Part shown: positions 10,416 to 22,885 of the stretch, in pieces
Numbering within the stretch: the first letter of the stretch is position 1
Layout of the letters: the number at the start of each line of letters is the position of its first letter
Source: Hygrophila difformis
Taxonomy: Eukaryota; Streptophyta; Magnoliopsida; Lamiales; Acanthaceae
DNA length: 64,000 bases
Assembly: GCA_030278955.1 (NCBI GenBank)
Contig: JAOANR010000004.1
Span: forward strand, 496,001 to 560,000
Direction of reading: 5' to 3'
Position numbers and translations under genes: made by a program
The notes under the pieces: model-generated
What the model saw: the letters and a program-made list of their open reading frames with translations, nothing else
Database searches by the model: none
Told to the model about the DNA's origin: nothing

Positions 10416-12806
10416 ACTATATATACAGTAAACTAGATTTACATATATTATTGTTGGAATATGAAGATTTAATCTGAATGACTAAATAGTTGATGTTTTT
10501 AAAAGTAATTACATAAAAACAATTATTTAAAAATTAATTAAATATTTGAATTTTAAAAAGTATCGTTAGATGAGATTTTATTCATATTTATTAATGAACG
10601 TAAAAGAAAATGGTAGGAGCGGTTGATGGGTGAATCCTGATGAGTGAATAATGTTTAATTGTTTAATTTATCAATTCAAATCCAAATCCAAATGTACCAA
10701 AGGAACTTCGCCAAAAAAAGAAAAAATAAAAAAAAGAAAAAGAAGAGTACCAAAGGAAGGGATTTGATGAATTGTTTGTTTGAAGTTTGAGTTCCCACTT
10801 CCCACACCACACAGGCCTGCCTGACCTGAGTGCCAAAAATGGACTAGCTAGTAGTAGTACTGTAGTGTAGTAAGAGTATAATTTTGTGGTTTATAGCCTG
10901 CAGGAGGTATACAATTACAGGTACACCTAACATTTGTTAATTAAACAAATTAGTTATAATAAGATAGAAGCCAAAAACAAATGAAAAAGGAAAATGGGGT
11001 GGTGACTGGTGACTGGTGACTGGTGAGTAGACAACTAGAATAGATGAGGATGAGGATGAGGGGTTGCCCATTAACACCGCAGGAAAGAGCGTTGGATTCC
11101 CCTTTCTCTTTTTCTTTTTTCCCTTTTCGATTCCTTCCCATTCCCATTCCCAATCTCATTTGTCGTCATTCATTTCTATATACTATTACCTCCAAATTCC
11201 CAAGGAAAACTAACTGCTGCTCCTTCGCACCTCATCCATCATTCATTGGAATCTTTACCTCATTTGCCTTTGCCTCCATTGTTTCCTTTTCACCTGTTTT
11301 TGTCATTACCCTTCTAAGCCTTAATAAGCCTTAGTAATTCATTACCACCGATTTATAACATGTGGGCTTCACCTGTTCCTTTACCGGCTTTACCTTTAGC
11401 TGCAGGCATTCGGACAACCCCCACCTACATTGTTGTCTTGTCTTTATCTCTTGTAGTATTTGTAAATTGTAGTAATTGTGTATAACCTATTCACATTCAC
11501 GAGATGTATACACACACACACACACACATGTAATAACAACAATTCTACCACTATCATATTCCAGCTGAGTCCAGAGGCCGGCACCATTTTATTGTATACT
11601 ATAGGCGACAATTGCAATTCTCATTTGCAAATGTGGAAATGCCCCTTTTTCATCACCACCAAACACCAATAATAACAAACATTATCCGCCGGAGGCATTT
11701 TTTATTATTATTATTATTGCCTTGTACTACTAATATTATTATAAATTGTTACTCCATAAATAATGTAGCTTTTCAGTTCAACAAATACCATTCTGTACTC
11801 TTCTGTATCCACTCCTATATCATTCTTTCTGGATTTTTGTATTGCTGTGGGAACTGGGAGTTGCATTCAAGAGGAGAAAGATTAAAAAAGCCAACCATTC
11901 TTCTGTATTTTTCATAGCTTATTGGGAAAGAACCAAGGAAAAGCTGCCTTGCCCTGTAGGACTGACTCTGTTCAGTTTTCAGGTTTCCTCTCCTCTCCTC
12001 ACCACTCTTATTGCTTTTACTATTTTCTTTCCAAACCATTTTCCTTTGCATATGTATATGTATATCTATGTGCATTTCTCAGGTTTCCCGGCCTATTAAT
12101 TTCAGACTTCTTTCTTGCATTGCCAGTCTTGGGTCTTAATTAACCCTTCAATCGCTAAACAATCATGTATTCTCTGTTTCTTGCTATTTGTAAAAGATCA
12201 CTGCTTTCTCATCTGAATTTTCCTGAATGTTGTTAGGTCTCTTCCACAGTTCCACTCACCAATTTAACCTTAATTCTGTCACACCACTGTATAATTGATT
12301 GCTTGTTCCATGGTTATGTGTATATTGTTAGAAATAAATCACGCTATACCGGTTAGGTAGTGATATTTTCAATTCCACATTGTATTCTATCATATCCATT
12401 CCCCACTATCATTCAAAATGAACATTTATTATATTGCCAAGCCTAATAGCTATTCATTTTGGCCTTTGGGAGTAATGATGGTAAGGATTTTGTTATTTTG
12501 CTTTCCTTATTCCTTTTTCCCTTTTTGCATCAGATATATAAATGTCATGGATTGGGCTCCCGCTTTAAATGCTATTTTCCGTTTTTACATCAGAAGGTGC
12601 AGGGTTTCATTTTCTTACCTTCTTCTATATTGTAAGCAAATGAGAAGTGTGATTACTAATAATTTTGTACAGATATGATAATAATGTCCATTTATTAAGA
12701 ATAGATGTAGCCACAACTTTGCTGATGAATTCCTATAGAAGCCAAGAATGAATGCTTGAAACTATTTTATTGATTTCCTGGTTTGGTTGTGAGGTTGGAT
12801 ACTGGA
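10416..12806 (+). other. Upstream region and probable 5' leader of the hexosaminidase gene
   Basis: No credible coding sequence of its own. It contains three GGTGACT copies near 11002-11022 and a (CA)n run at about 11509-11528, followed by pyrimidine-rich DNA from 11800 to 12100 that could include transcription start and 5' UTR, perhaps with a leader intron. The ORFs here (for example 11044-11334 and 11842-12099) are of skewed composition with no domain. No single TATA box can be chosen with confidence. Confidence 0.4.
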
Positions 12807-14716
12807 ATGGGAGGAAGCGCATTGGTCTTAATCTGGTTTCTGGTAGCAGTATCAGCAGATGTTGAGGGTCGTGTGCAAGAACTGAATATATGGCCAATGC
12901 CAAACTCTGTGAGCTATGCAGACGGCAGACTACATTTGAGCACTGATTTTGAGCTCAAGACCGATGGAAGTAAATTTGCTGATGGTTCTGGAATTCTCAA
13001 GGATGCATTCTTGAGGACCATTGATGTTGTTCGAGGAACTCATGTCATCGAATCAAACTCCTCAGTCATTGCTTCTTCCTCGCTGCTCCAAGGGATTCAT
13101 GTAGTTATTGCGTCCCCATCAGAAGAGGTACTACCTTATAATGGAAAACTTGTTAACACAGGTTCAATTCTTGTAGTTGTGATGCTGCTGAATTCAGTTT
13201 CTAACATTTTTGTCTGTGATGCAGTTGCAGCATGGCATTGACGAGTCATACAAGCTACATATACCTGCAAAGGGAAATCCCCTTTATGCATATATTGAGG
13301 TCAGGGAACAGAACACCACTTATATCTTTTTTAATTTGCGATTAAGAAATGATGTATTCATTTGAAACTTGGTATTTACAACAACAATGTGTGTAGGCAG
13401 AAACGGTGTATGGAGCTTTGCATGGGCTGCAGGTTTTATCTTTCTCTTTTCTGATAGCCCAGACGAGGCGGTTTTTCAATAAATTAAATGAATGCATCAT
13501 CATTAAGATGCTCTTTGTTACTCGTGTGTGTGTGTGACAGACATTCAGCCAAGCTTGCCGTTTTGAGGTTGGATCGAAAGGGATTCTGGTCCATTACGTT
13601 CCATTGACCGTTGTTGACCAACCAAGATTCCCATACCGAGGAGTTTTGATTGGTGAGATATGCTTATCTGAACCTTTTTTGATTTGAATTATGAAAGTTT
13701 GTGGTGTCTGGACTGTCAGAACTGTATAATTGGTTGGTCTTGCTGCCAGTCAATGGAACAAATTAAAATTCCCGATTCTTATACTGCATTGCATACATAT
13801 ATGTCATGCATTGCAGATACTTCAAGGCACTATGAGCCCGTGCCTGTGATAAAGAAGGTTATCGATTCTATGACTTATGCCAAGCTGGTACAGAACTGAT
13901 CTTTCAAACCTCTCATTGCAAAAGATCTGTAATTATTAAGGTTATGACTTAATTTGTGTGATGACAGAACGTGCTGCATTGGCATATTGTTGACACACAA
14001 TCATTCCCTCTTGACATACCATCAAATCCAAAGCTGTGGGATGGCGCATACTCCAAATCAGAACGTTACACCTTTGCTGATGCTGCAGAGATTATAAGGT
14101 AAGCTGTCGAGTCTAATCAAGTTTGAGATTACGCACGTGCTTCAGCTTTAGCTCCCTAATTGCTGCTATACTCTTGACATTTTAGTTATGCTAAAAGACG
14201 AGGAATTAATGTGTTGGCTGAAATTGATGTTCCTGGACATGCACAATCCTGGTATAAGGTCTTCTTTCTTGTTAAAGTCGAAGCAGGACTTTCTGGAATA
14301 TTTTTACCTCAAGATAAATGTACTTTTTTTTTTTTTTTTTTAAATTTTGTTTTAAGGGGGATAGGATATCCGTCTCTATGGCCTTCCAAAACTTGCAAGG
14401 AGCCACTCGATGTCAGCAATGAGTTTACCTTTGAACTGATTGATGGAATTCTCTCAGGTAATAAGTTAAATAGAATTCGCTACTCTTTCGCAATGCAATA
14501 ATCTTGGAACGCTCATATCTGCTTTTATTGTCCAGATTTCAGCAAGATTTTCAAATACAAATTCGTTCATTTGGGCGGCGATGAAGTTAATACATGTAAG
14601 ACTTAAGACCAACTTTTCTTTTTGCATTGTCATAAAGAGTTGTGTGAACTGATTTGGAAGCAATTTCAGCATGCTGGGAGACGACTCCTCATGTGCAAAA
14701 ATGGTACATATATATA

Positions 14717-14757
<41 letters not shown>

Positions 14758-15607
14758 AATGGCATCATTTATTTCCATGTGCATTTCCTGAAAACTTTTT
14801 AAGTTATTGGAAGGGCAGTTTTACCTTTTAAGCTGTGGTTTCTACAGGTTAAAGAAGAAGGGCATGAATGGTTTCCAGGCTTACCAGTATTTTGTGCTGA
14901 GAGCACAGAAGATAGCACTTTCCCATGGATATGAAATCATAAACTGGTATGCATGTGAATTAAATCAAACTGTAGATCGCCGCCATAATAACTCTGTATA
15001 ATTCGATAACTACAATCACAAACACAATAATCACGCGCAGGGAAGAGACTTTCAACAACTTTGGAAGCAAATTGGACCGAAAAACCATCGTTCATAACTG
15101 GCAAGTGTTGCTGTAGCCTGTGAGTTACTCCAAGGGTGACTTGTTAGTTAATTAAGGTGTTAATTAATTGGTTTGGGGTTTGGGTGCAGGCTTGGGGGTA
15201 ATGTTGCTCCAGCGGTGGTGAAAGCTGGTTTACGTTGCATCGTGAGTAACCAAGACAAGTGGTACTTGGACCATTTGGATGCTCTGTGGCAAGGTTTCTA
15301 CATGAACGAGCCACTGACAAATATCAGTGATCCCAAGCAACAAGCATTGGTCCTTGGGGGTGAAGTATGCCTATGGGGCGAACACGTGGATGCATCAAAT
15401 ATCGAGCAGACTCTGTGGCCACGGGCTGCAGCTGCTGCAGAGAGATTATGGACATCATACGAGAAGCTAGCCAAGGATCCGGAGCAAGTGAGGAGCCGAC
15501 TATCGCATTTCAGGTGTTTGCTGAACCAAAGGGGAGTTGCTGCAGCACCATTGAGCGGTCTTGGTAGGGCTGCTCCAGAGGACCCTGGTTCTTGCTACGT
15601 GCAATAG
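12807..15607 (+). CDS. HEXO3: Beta-N-acetylhexosaminidase, GH20, HEXO3-like (13 exons)
   Basis: GH20 enzyme that removes terminal N-acetylglucosamine or GalNAc; in plants it trims N-glycans to the paucimannose form. Exons by splice sites and frame: 12807-13127, 13225-13299, 13397-13432, 13541-13652, 13817-13887, 13968-14098, 14186-14251, 14357-14457, 14536-14595, 14670-14703, 14848-14946, 15041-15100, 15190-15607. They total 1584 bp, 527 aa, near the usual ~530-540. The ATG at 12807 is followed by a signal-peptide-like hydrophobic stretch. Family motifs are intact: DTSRHY (about residue 181), HWHIVDTQSFP (210), AEIDVPGH (260), HLGGDE with catalytic Asp320-Glu321, WEE (369), GEVCLWGEH (446). 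N-glycosylation sequons are at N84 and N433. The C-terminal half recalls Arabidopsis HEXO3 (apoplast/plasma membrane) more than vacuolar HEXO1; that choice is from memory. Intron 12 uses a GC donor. Expression signals are not resolved. Confidence 0.93.
14705..14755. repeat. (TA)n microsatellite in intron 10
   Basis: About 50 bp of alternating T and A just after the exon 10 donor. It leaves the acceptor at 14846-14847 unaffected. Confidence 0.9.
15101..15189 (+). other. GC-AG intron (intron 12 of the hexosaminidase)
   Basis: The exon before ends CATAACTG and the intron begins GCAAGTGTTG, ending GGGTGCAG. Splicing here completes the Trp codon of the conserved HNW word and keeps frame into exon 13. 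No GT in this place gives the same reading, so a GC donor is the simplest model. Confidence 0.8.
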
Positions 15608-15982
15608 TACTAGCTACCTACTGCATTTCTTGTCAGTCAGATCAATTGTCATTCAATTAAGGGAAGAATACTAATAAGCTAAGAGATTATATGAACTAAA
15701 TCAACTTGAACAAAACCAAAACTGCTGCAAGAATTGAAACAAATCACCATAAAATCACAGGGCACAGAGCACAGCCATGCATGATGGCTGATGTGCATAT
15801 CTCGGTTGGCCTAAATTTTTAGTACTCCCTATTTTACAGTTTTGTACGTGTTCCCAAAATCCCAATTCGTGGCAGCTTATTATTAGATAATTTGTTGCCC
15901 AATAGGTTTTTAAACACTAACACAAGTGCGTGCCCTTAACATATACTCCCTCTATTTTTAAAATTGTTTATTTTTTTAGCTG
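15608..15982. other. 3' flank of the hexosaminidase gene
   Basis: Includes the likely 3' UTR (candidate poly(A) words AATACTAATAAG near 15667) and AT-rich spacer. Two ACTCCCT words (about 15825 and 15947) recall decayed Stowaway-type MITE ends, but no complete element is seen. The spacer ends in a T-run that I take as the reverse-strand poly(A) of the LINE. Confidence 0.45.
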
Positions 15983-17482
15983 TTTTTTTTTTTTTTTGGC
16001 TTTACAGCCAATCAAGGCTAGAAAAAATCAAAAAGGCTTACAGTACTAAAAACGCGGAAACCATATCCCAGAAGGCCAAAAGATGTTTCACATCATCTGG
16101 AGAAAATGCTCAAGTCGTGAAAAACTGCTCACTGGCAGCTCCCGCTTCACTAAGCAGTCGATCACTACATTACATTCTCGCAAAATATGATAAAAAATAC
16201 ACACGTGAAATCCATTCCTCAAATCATCAATCTTCTTCAAACGAGAAGACAGCCAATGCCAAGTGAGGTCTTTATCCTGAATCAGTCGCAATGCCTCCCG
16301 GGAATCACAAAGACAGCAAATTTCCGTATACCAGAAGATTGTGCAAGCAGGAGGCCTTCAAGAATCCCCACAATTTAAGCTTGGTCTATGGAAACTGGAC
16401 CAAGGAACCCAGACACTCCTCCAAGCCAAACGCCAGCTTGGTCTCGAAGAACAACACCAAAGCCATCTCTCTCCGCCGGGAAGGATCCATCAGTATGTAA
16501 AAGAGCACCTCTCCAGCATCCCATATTCCAGCAAACTAGCTGAGGGTGTGGGTGAATTCTAGTAATCACCTTTTGGGATTGCTCGAGAGAATCCTTTAAA
16601 TGTAAAACCTTCCTAATAATCACATGATGAGGGGTCACTTGTCCATGGAAAACTCTTCGATTTCTTTCTAGCCAACAAGTCCAAAGGCAAGCCACAAATT
16701 TGAAACCAAAAACATCAAACATTCCTTTGAACCAAAATCAAATATGATCATTTTCAATTGAATGGACGTCACTAGGGACTTCGATATCAACAGCAGAACA
16801 GACATCCGCCCCCCAACGACAATAAAAAATACAATGGCTCCAATCTTCTTCCATATCACCACAAATCAAACAAAGGGGAGACCGAGCTAAATTTCGATGG
16901 TGTCTCAATTGATTGCATGGAAGAGATGCGCATGCAGTAAGCCAGAGAAAGAGGCAGAATTCTGGAAGAGTTGAAGTCCATAACCATTTCCAATCGCGCT
17001 GAATAATGTCTTGTCCCCAATGCCAACCATCCTCGCAATCATTGTGAAGATATGGTGGTGGGTTTTTGATAATGTCATGTCGAACATCTTCAGGAAAAAT
17101 TATGTAAATAGATGAAAGGTTCCACCCATGATCTTTAATAATATCTCGGATATGTAAATCAATATCACAAATATTAATGACAAGAACAAGTGGACCTAAT
17201 GTTTTACCATTAAGCCATGGTGTATGCCATAGAGGGCTGCTCCCATTACCATTAACGCCAGCCTTACGGATGCTGCGCCATATAATAGAACCAGTCGAAG
17301 GCATATGATCAAGAGAAAACCCATTAGGACAATAACGTCCAGTGAGTTCATGAACCCAAAGTTTAGGTTTTCGGATGAGCATGTCATTAGCTAACTTGCC
17401 AAGCAAAGCAATATTACAAAGTCTAGCCTTGCGTAGACCCAAACCACCATATTTCTTAGGAGTCGCAATAGAATCCCACTTT
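15983..17482 (-). pseudogene. LINE (L1-type) 3' part: zf-RVT and RNase H domains
   Basis: Minus-strand, non-LTR retrotransposon. The T-run at about 15983-15998 is the poly(A) tail on the other strand. Open frames at 17482-16738 carry the region after RT (a KKYGGLGLRK word) and the zf-RVT domain (WRWGADV, CxxC-type Cys/His pattern around LCLICGDMEEDWSHCIFYC). A frame at 16722-16375 carries the start of RNase H (HTDGSFPAERDGFGVVLRD), and 16291-16088 its end (HILRECNVVIDCLVKRE). Frames change between these pieces, so it is decayed. The Copia insertion at 17483 separates it from its RT, which resumes at 23662 in register. Confidence 0.85.
17478..17482. repeat. Target site duplication of Copia-1, left (ACTTT)
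   Basis: ACTTT directly before the 5' LTR; the same five bases follow the 3' LTR at 23657-23661. Confidence 0.9.
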
Positions 17483-18249
17483 TGTTGGACATTTTGATCC
17501 TGGTTGGATTTATTCGAAGACATGAATATCGATGGTTTAAGCAACTTTGAGAAGGGATCGTGTGGGGAGCACGCTCAAAGAAACTAAACACGATATTGGA
17601 GAAAATGTTGAGTAACTGCCGACGAAATACTCCAACGGGAGAAGTTTGTTTTTGAATTTTTAAATTCAATTTTTATATATTTGAAATGAACAAGTGCGGC
17701 TGTCCAATTCAAACTTGCAACTTGAAAGCTCCAGCCGATTGGTTCAAAATTTGAATCCAATTTCTAATTTGAAATAAATGGATGGCAGTGTAATTTGATT
17801 TAATAATCGTAAAATTCAAATGTTCAATTGGAATGGATACGGACGTGACTTAAATCAAAGGGACACAACATTTGGCTCAACATTTACATGTCTATAAATA
17901 GGAAATTGGTTGTCTTCATTTACAGACATCATCGAGATGGACATTGCAGAATACGCAATCTGCTTTGTGAAATAATCTTCATCCAACAATCATCATTCCT
18001 AATTTTTCTACTTACTCTCGTTGGAACGCCTACAACGTGAGTGTTTACTTTGTTGTATCCACATACAAATTTCATGAAACCCAAGGCATAATGTGGGGAT
18101 GAAATATTGTATAACGAAAGCTTTCAAGCGCCTCAAAGTAAATCCAAGATCGTGACATTCCTGCGTTTTGTTCTTACCCCGTGTCTACAATGTTTTAATT
18201 TTATTGTTATATTATTAAACATTGCTATACACACATTTATTTTCTAACA
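17483..18249 (+). repeat. Copia-1 5' LTR (767 bp)
   Basis: Starts TGTTGGACATTTTGATCC and ends TTCTAACA. A TATA-like TCTATAAATAGG lies near 17891-17902. Straight after the LTR comes TTGTTATACAATATTTCAAT and only 18 bp later the gag ATG; the usual plant copia primer site (TGGTATCAGAGC) is missing. Confidence 0.92.
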
Positions 18250-18267
18250 TTGTTATACAATATTTCA

Positions 18268-19146
18268 ATGAACAGAAACGTGATGGAAACGATCGGTGAT
18301 ATGACCTCAAAATTTGGAAAGCTGTCCAAATTTGATGGGGTTGATTTTCGACGTTGGCAAAAGAAAATGCATTTTCTTTTAACCACGTTAAAAGTGGTAT
18401 ACGTTCTAAGCACACCAATACGTGTGGAGCCTGATGATCCAGACAATGAACCCATTGAGACTGCAAGGGTCCGAGTGAAATGGATCAATGACAACTACAT
18501 ATGTCGTGGGCATATCCTGAATGCCATGGCGGATAATCTTTTTGATATCTATCAAAATGTCGGTACTGCCAAGGAATTATGGGATGAATTGCAAGCCAAA
18601 TATATGGCTGAAGATGCATCTGCCAGAAAATTTCTGGTGTCTGACTTTAACAACTACAGAATGGTCGATACCCGACCGGTCATGGAGCAATATAATGAGT
18701 TGCTTGGAATCCTTGGACAATTTAATCAACATGGATTGAAAATGAATGAACCAATTGCAGTTTCCAGCATTATTGATAAACTTCCTCCATCCTGGAAGGA
18801 TTTCAAGCATACCCTCAAACACAAGAAAGAGGAGATGAACTTGGTTGAACTCGGCAGCCATATTCGGATCGAAGAATCCTTAAGGGATCAAGAAAATGAA
18901 AAGGAAAATGTTGTTGGAAATTCTACCATCAACATGGTTGAAGAATCAAAGAAAGAATTCCATAAGGGAAAGAAACGTGAGTTCGGAAAGAATCATAATA
19001 ATTCTAACAAAAGGCCCAAAATAGAATGTTGGAATTGTGGCAAATCTGGACATTTTAAGAAAGATTGTCGTGCTAAGAAAAACAAGAATGGTGCCAGCAC
19101 AAGTGGCGGTGGAAAGGGTACTGTCAACCCGTCCGAAGGTATATGA
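18268..19146 (+). CDS. Copia-1 gag
   Basis: An open frame of 292 codons from the ATG at 18268. The N-terminal half has the plant copia gag words FDGVDFRRWQKKM (about residues 26-38) and DNYICRGHILNAMAD (about 80). The C-terminal third has one zinc knuckle, CWNCGKSGHFKKDC, of type C-X2-C-X4-H-X4-C, followed by a basic, Ser/Gly-rich tail. It forms the particle that packages element RNA. The frame closes at TGA before protease; in most plant copia elements gag and pol are a single frame, so the stop is probably a defect. Confidence 0.88.
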   Translation: MNRNVMETIGDMTSKFGKLSKFDGVDFRRWQKKMHFLLTTLKVVYVLSTPIRVEPDDPDNEPIETARVRVKWINDNYICRGHILNAMADNLFDIYQNVGTAKELWDELQAKYMAEDASARKFLVSDFNNYRMVDTRPVMEQYNELLGILGQFNQHGLKMNEPIAVSSIIDKLPPSWKDFKHTLKHKKEEMNLVELGSHIRIEESLRDQENEKENVVGNSTINMVEESKKEFHKGKKREFGKNHNNSNKRPKIECWNCGKSGHFKKDCRAKKNKNGASTSGGGKGTVNPSEGI

Positions 19147-19204
19147 ATTCGGATAATTCTGGTATAAATCATGAATATTCTTAAATTTGAAAAATTCATG
19201 TATT

Positions 19205-20776
19205 ATGAATTTTGGAGTGTCTTTAACTTCTAAAGTACTTGTTGAATCGCAGAATAATCTGCTTGCGTGGTGGATTGACTCTGGAGCCACTTCTCACGTA
19301 TATAAAGATCGCTATTGATTTAAAGATTTTCATCCAGTGGATGATAGGTAAATCTTGTACATGGGCGATGATCATTATGTTGCAATTAAAGAACGTGGAA
19401 ACGTGACGCTGGAGTTTAGCTCTAGGAATAAAATTACTTTAAGTAATGTTCTCTATGTTCCTACGTTAAGAAAGAACCTAGTTTGTGGTTCTGTTTTAAA
19501 TGAATCCGGCTATAAACTTGTATTTGAGTCGGACAAGTTTGTATTGTCTAAACATGGTTTGTTTGTAGGATTTGGATACCTTCGTAATGGTATGTTTATG
19601 TTAAATTTAATTAACATTCCTACTGGTTTAAATACTGTTTGTATGGTTTCTAACTCCAAACAAGACAATACGACATTGTGGCATGCACGTTTGGGACACG
19701 TTAATTATAAACGCATGCGTGATATGTCTAAAATGGAATTAATTCCAGCTTTTGACATGCAATCTCTCAAATGTCAAACGTGTGCTTTAACAAAAATTAC
19801 ACACCAACCTTTTAAAGGTGTTACAAGGGAATCTATGGTACTTAAATTAATTCATAGTGATTTGTGTGATCTTCACTCCACACCTTCATTGGGAAATAAA
19901 AAGTACTTGGCTACTTTTATTGATGATGCAACAAGGTACTGTTATGTATACTTGTTACATACTAAGAATGAAGTCATGAATAAATTTAAAATTTATAAAA
20001 ATGAAGTTGAACTTCAACTCGGAATGGCAATTAAGAAATTGCGCACAGACAGAGGAGGTGAATATTATGATCCTCTTTTCTTTCAATCTGTTGGGATAAT
20101 TCATGAAACCAAGGCTCCCTATACCCCTCAACAAAACGGTATAGCTGAGAGGAAAAATCGTACACTCAAAGAAATGGTAAATTCCATGATGTCCACATCA
20201 GGTTTGAGTGAAGGCTTTTGGGGTGAAGCAATGCTTACTGCATGCTACATCCTAAACCGTGTTCCCAACAAACAAAACAAGTTTACTCCATATGAACTAT
20301 GGTTCAAGAAACGACCAAACATTTCGTACCTACGTGTGTGGGGTTGCAGAGCGGTCGTTAGAATTCCCGAGCCTAAAAGGAAAGCTTTAGGAGAGAAAGG
20401 AATTGATTGTATCTTCATTGTATACGCTGAACATTCTAAAGCATATAGATTCTATGTCATAGAGCCTAATGACTTTGTTGCAATTCATACTGTTATTGAG
20501 TCACATGATGCAATCTTTGATGAAAGTCGTTTCACGTCAATAACAAGACCTTCCAATATTGTCAGTACTTCAACAGATGACAATTTGGAAGTCGAATTTT
20601 TACCTTCTATGGATGAAAATATGGAAGAAGGTGAACATGCAGTTCATCAAGATAATGTTGCTCCTCAAGTTGATCATCAAGATCAACCTCGCAGAAGCAA
20701 AAGAATTAAAAAACCAAAGTCGTTTGGTCCCGACTTCCAGCTATATCTAGCTGAAGGGACAGGAGATGAAATTTGA
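19205..20776 (+). pseudogene. Copia-1 protease and integrase (broken)
   Basis: The protease active-site word DSGATSH is encoded near 19276-19299. Just after it two stops interrupt the frame, TGA at 19316-19318 and TAA at 19349-19351. From 19355 the frame is open for 473 codons. It has the integrase H-H-C-C site (HARLGHVNYKRM and KCQTCALTK), the Asp of HSDLCD, the Asp of LRTDRGGEYYD and the Glu of PQQNGIAERKNR. It ends at TGA 20774-20776, and the RT frame resumes shifted. Confidence 0.88.
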
Positions 20777-20799
20777 TTTGAATTTCTGTTTGCTATCAC

Positions 20800-22330
20800 T
20801 TGGATGACGATCCAAGAACATATAATGAAGCGATGAAATCTCGTGATGCTCCTTTTTGGAAAGAAGTGATTGATGATGAGATAAATTCGCTCATGGAAAA
20901 TAATACTTGGGTATTATCAGATTTACCTTCAGGTTGCAAACCCTTAGGATGTAGATGGATTTTCAAGAAGAAAATGAAAACAGATGGAACAATCGATAAG
21001 TTCAAAGCTCAATTGGTAATTCAGGGTTTTAGGCAAAAAGAGGGTATCGATTATTTTGATACCTATGCACCTGTGGCACGCATGACCACTATTAGGTTGC
21101 TAATTGCCTTAGCTTCAATCCACAGATTAATTATACATCAAATGGATGTAAAGACAGCATTTCTAAATGGAGATTTAGGAGAAGAGGTGTATATGAAGCA
21201 ACCGGAGGGTTTTGTTGCCTCGGGAAATGAGCATATGGTTTGTAAGCTCATCAAATCATTATATGGTTTGAAACAAGCACCTAAACAATGGCATCGAAAA
21301 TTTGATGAAATTATCTTGTCAAATGGATTTAAATTAAATCAAGCAGACAAATGTGTTTATTGTAGGTTTGACGAAAAAGGCAAAGGTGTAATTATTTGTC
21401 TTTATGTTGATGACCTACTGATTTTTGGTTCTGATCTATACAAAATAGAAGAAACCAAAAAGTTTTTATCATGCAAATTTTCTATGAAAGATTTTGGGGA
21501 GGCAGATGTGATTCTGGGGATTAAAATAAAGAAAGGATCTGAAAATATTATTCTTACACAATCTCATTATATTGAGAATATTCTCAAGAAATTTAATATG
21601 GAAAATACATCTATAGTGAGCACTCCCTTTGATCCAAGTGTTAAGCTTGTGCCTAACACAGGAGAACCTATATCACAACTTGAATATGCAAAGGCCATAG
21701 GATGCTTGATGTATGCCATGACAAGCACAAGGCCAAATATTGCATTTGCAGTCGGAAGGTTGAGTAGGTTCACTAGCAAACCAAATACTCATCATTGGCA
21801 TGCACTTAGAAGAGTATTCAAATATCTAAAAGGGACTGCAAATTATGGACTAGCATATTCTGGATATCCGTCTACTTTAGAAGGATATTCAGAAGCTAGT
21901 TGGATTAGCAATTTAGAAGATTCATCTTCTACTTCGGGCTGGATATTTTTAGTTGGGGGAGGTGCCGTGTGCTGGGCATCCAAGAAACAAACCTGTATAA
22001 CCAGCTCAACAATGGAGTCGGAATTTATAGCCTTGACCGCGGCTGGCAAAGAAGCAGAATGGCTTCGGGATTTAATTTATGAAATTCCACTCTGGCTAAA
22101 ACCAGTGCCCCCTATCTTGGTTCATTGTGACAGCAAGACAACTATGTCTAAAGCATATAGTGAATGCTATAATGGGAAATCTAGACATTTAGCTGAGACA
22201 TAATATGATCCGAGAACTTATTATTAATGGGGTTATCACTGTTGTGTTTGTTCAATCACAACAAAATTTGGCGGATAACTTGACTAAAGGATTGACTAAA
22301 AACTTAGTGCACAAGTCGTCAATCGGGATG
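20800..22330 (+). pseudogene. Copia-1 reverse transcriptase and RNase H (frameshifted end)
   Basis: An open frame of 467 codons (to 22203) with copia RT words FDTYAPVARMTTIRLL and QMDVKTAFLNGDL and the catalytic YVDD in LYVDDLLIFG (about 21403-21432). RNase H follows with SSTMESEFIAL. The first RNase H acidic position reads SEASW where SDASW is usual. A frameshift at about 22203 puts the last ~40 codons (QQNLADNLTKGL, 22260-22295) in another frame. The frame has no ATG of its own; it is the continuation of the upstream frame after a shift. Confidence 0.88.
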
Positions 22331-22885
22331 GGGTTAAAGTCCTTTAAATTCGCTTCCCGTGAGACACCCAATTCCCTCTCAGTACAACGCTCAGAGCAGA
22401 ATTCAATGTGGAAAGCTCCCGTGGAGTGAATTGGAACGCTTCTTGTCTACCATCCAAAGGTAAGCGTTCAGATCTGCAAGAAAGTAAGGTTGAGATTTAT
22501 CTCTTAATGATTCTTTGAAAAATCGCATGCAGGAGCGAGATTTATGGAATCACCTATGCAAACATGAAGTTTGGCCGCTTCAAGGAATAGCTATGGACTT
22601 AGCTTCTGTAATGTTTGTGAACGGATTAGGACACATGGCCAGTAAATGTGTCAAGTGTAGAAAAATTGTATTTTGGAGTAGTTGTGTATATTGTCTTCAT
22701 GTATTCAATATGGGTTGAGAGGTTCAATCGTTTAGAGACCTCGATTCTCGAATGCTTGGATTGTATAATATACTAATGTGGAAATTCAATCTTCAAGACA
22801 TTTCCATTTATGCATCTACTTCGTATGTATGGATGTTATTTTAAAAGTTGAATAAATCAAGGACCATGACAAAATGGGGGAGGAT
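22331..22885 (+). other. Copia-1 3' non-coding region and polypurine tract
   Basis: No domain is seen after RNase H. The purine run AAAATGGGGGAGGA at 22871-22884 lies directly before the 3' LTR and is the expected plus-strand primer. Confidence 0.8.

Noticed and set aside
11044..12099. ORFs upstream of the hexosaminidase gene
   Set aside because: Skewed composition (Phe/Ser/Pro-rich), overlapping frames on both strands, no domain. This is more likely promoter and leader.
12783..12806. TTG-initiated extension of hexosaminidase exon 1
   Set aside because: Plant genes start at ATG. The ATG at 12807 gives a signal peptide of normal length.
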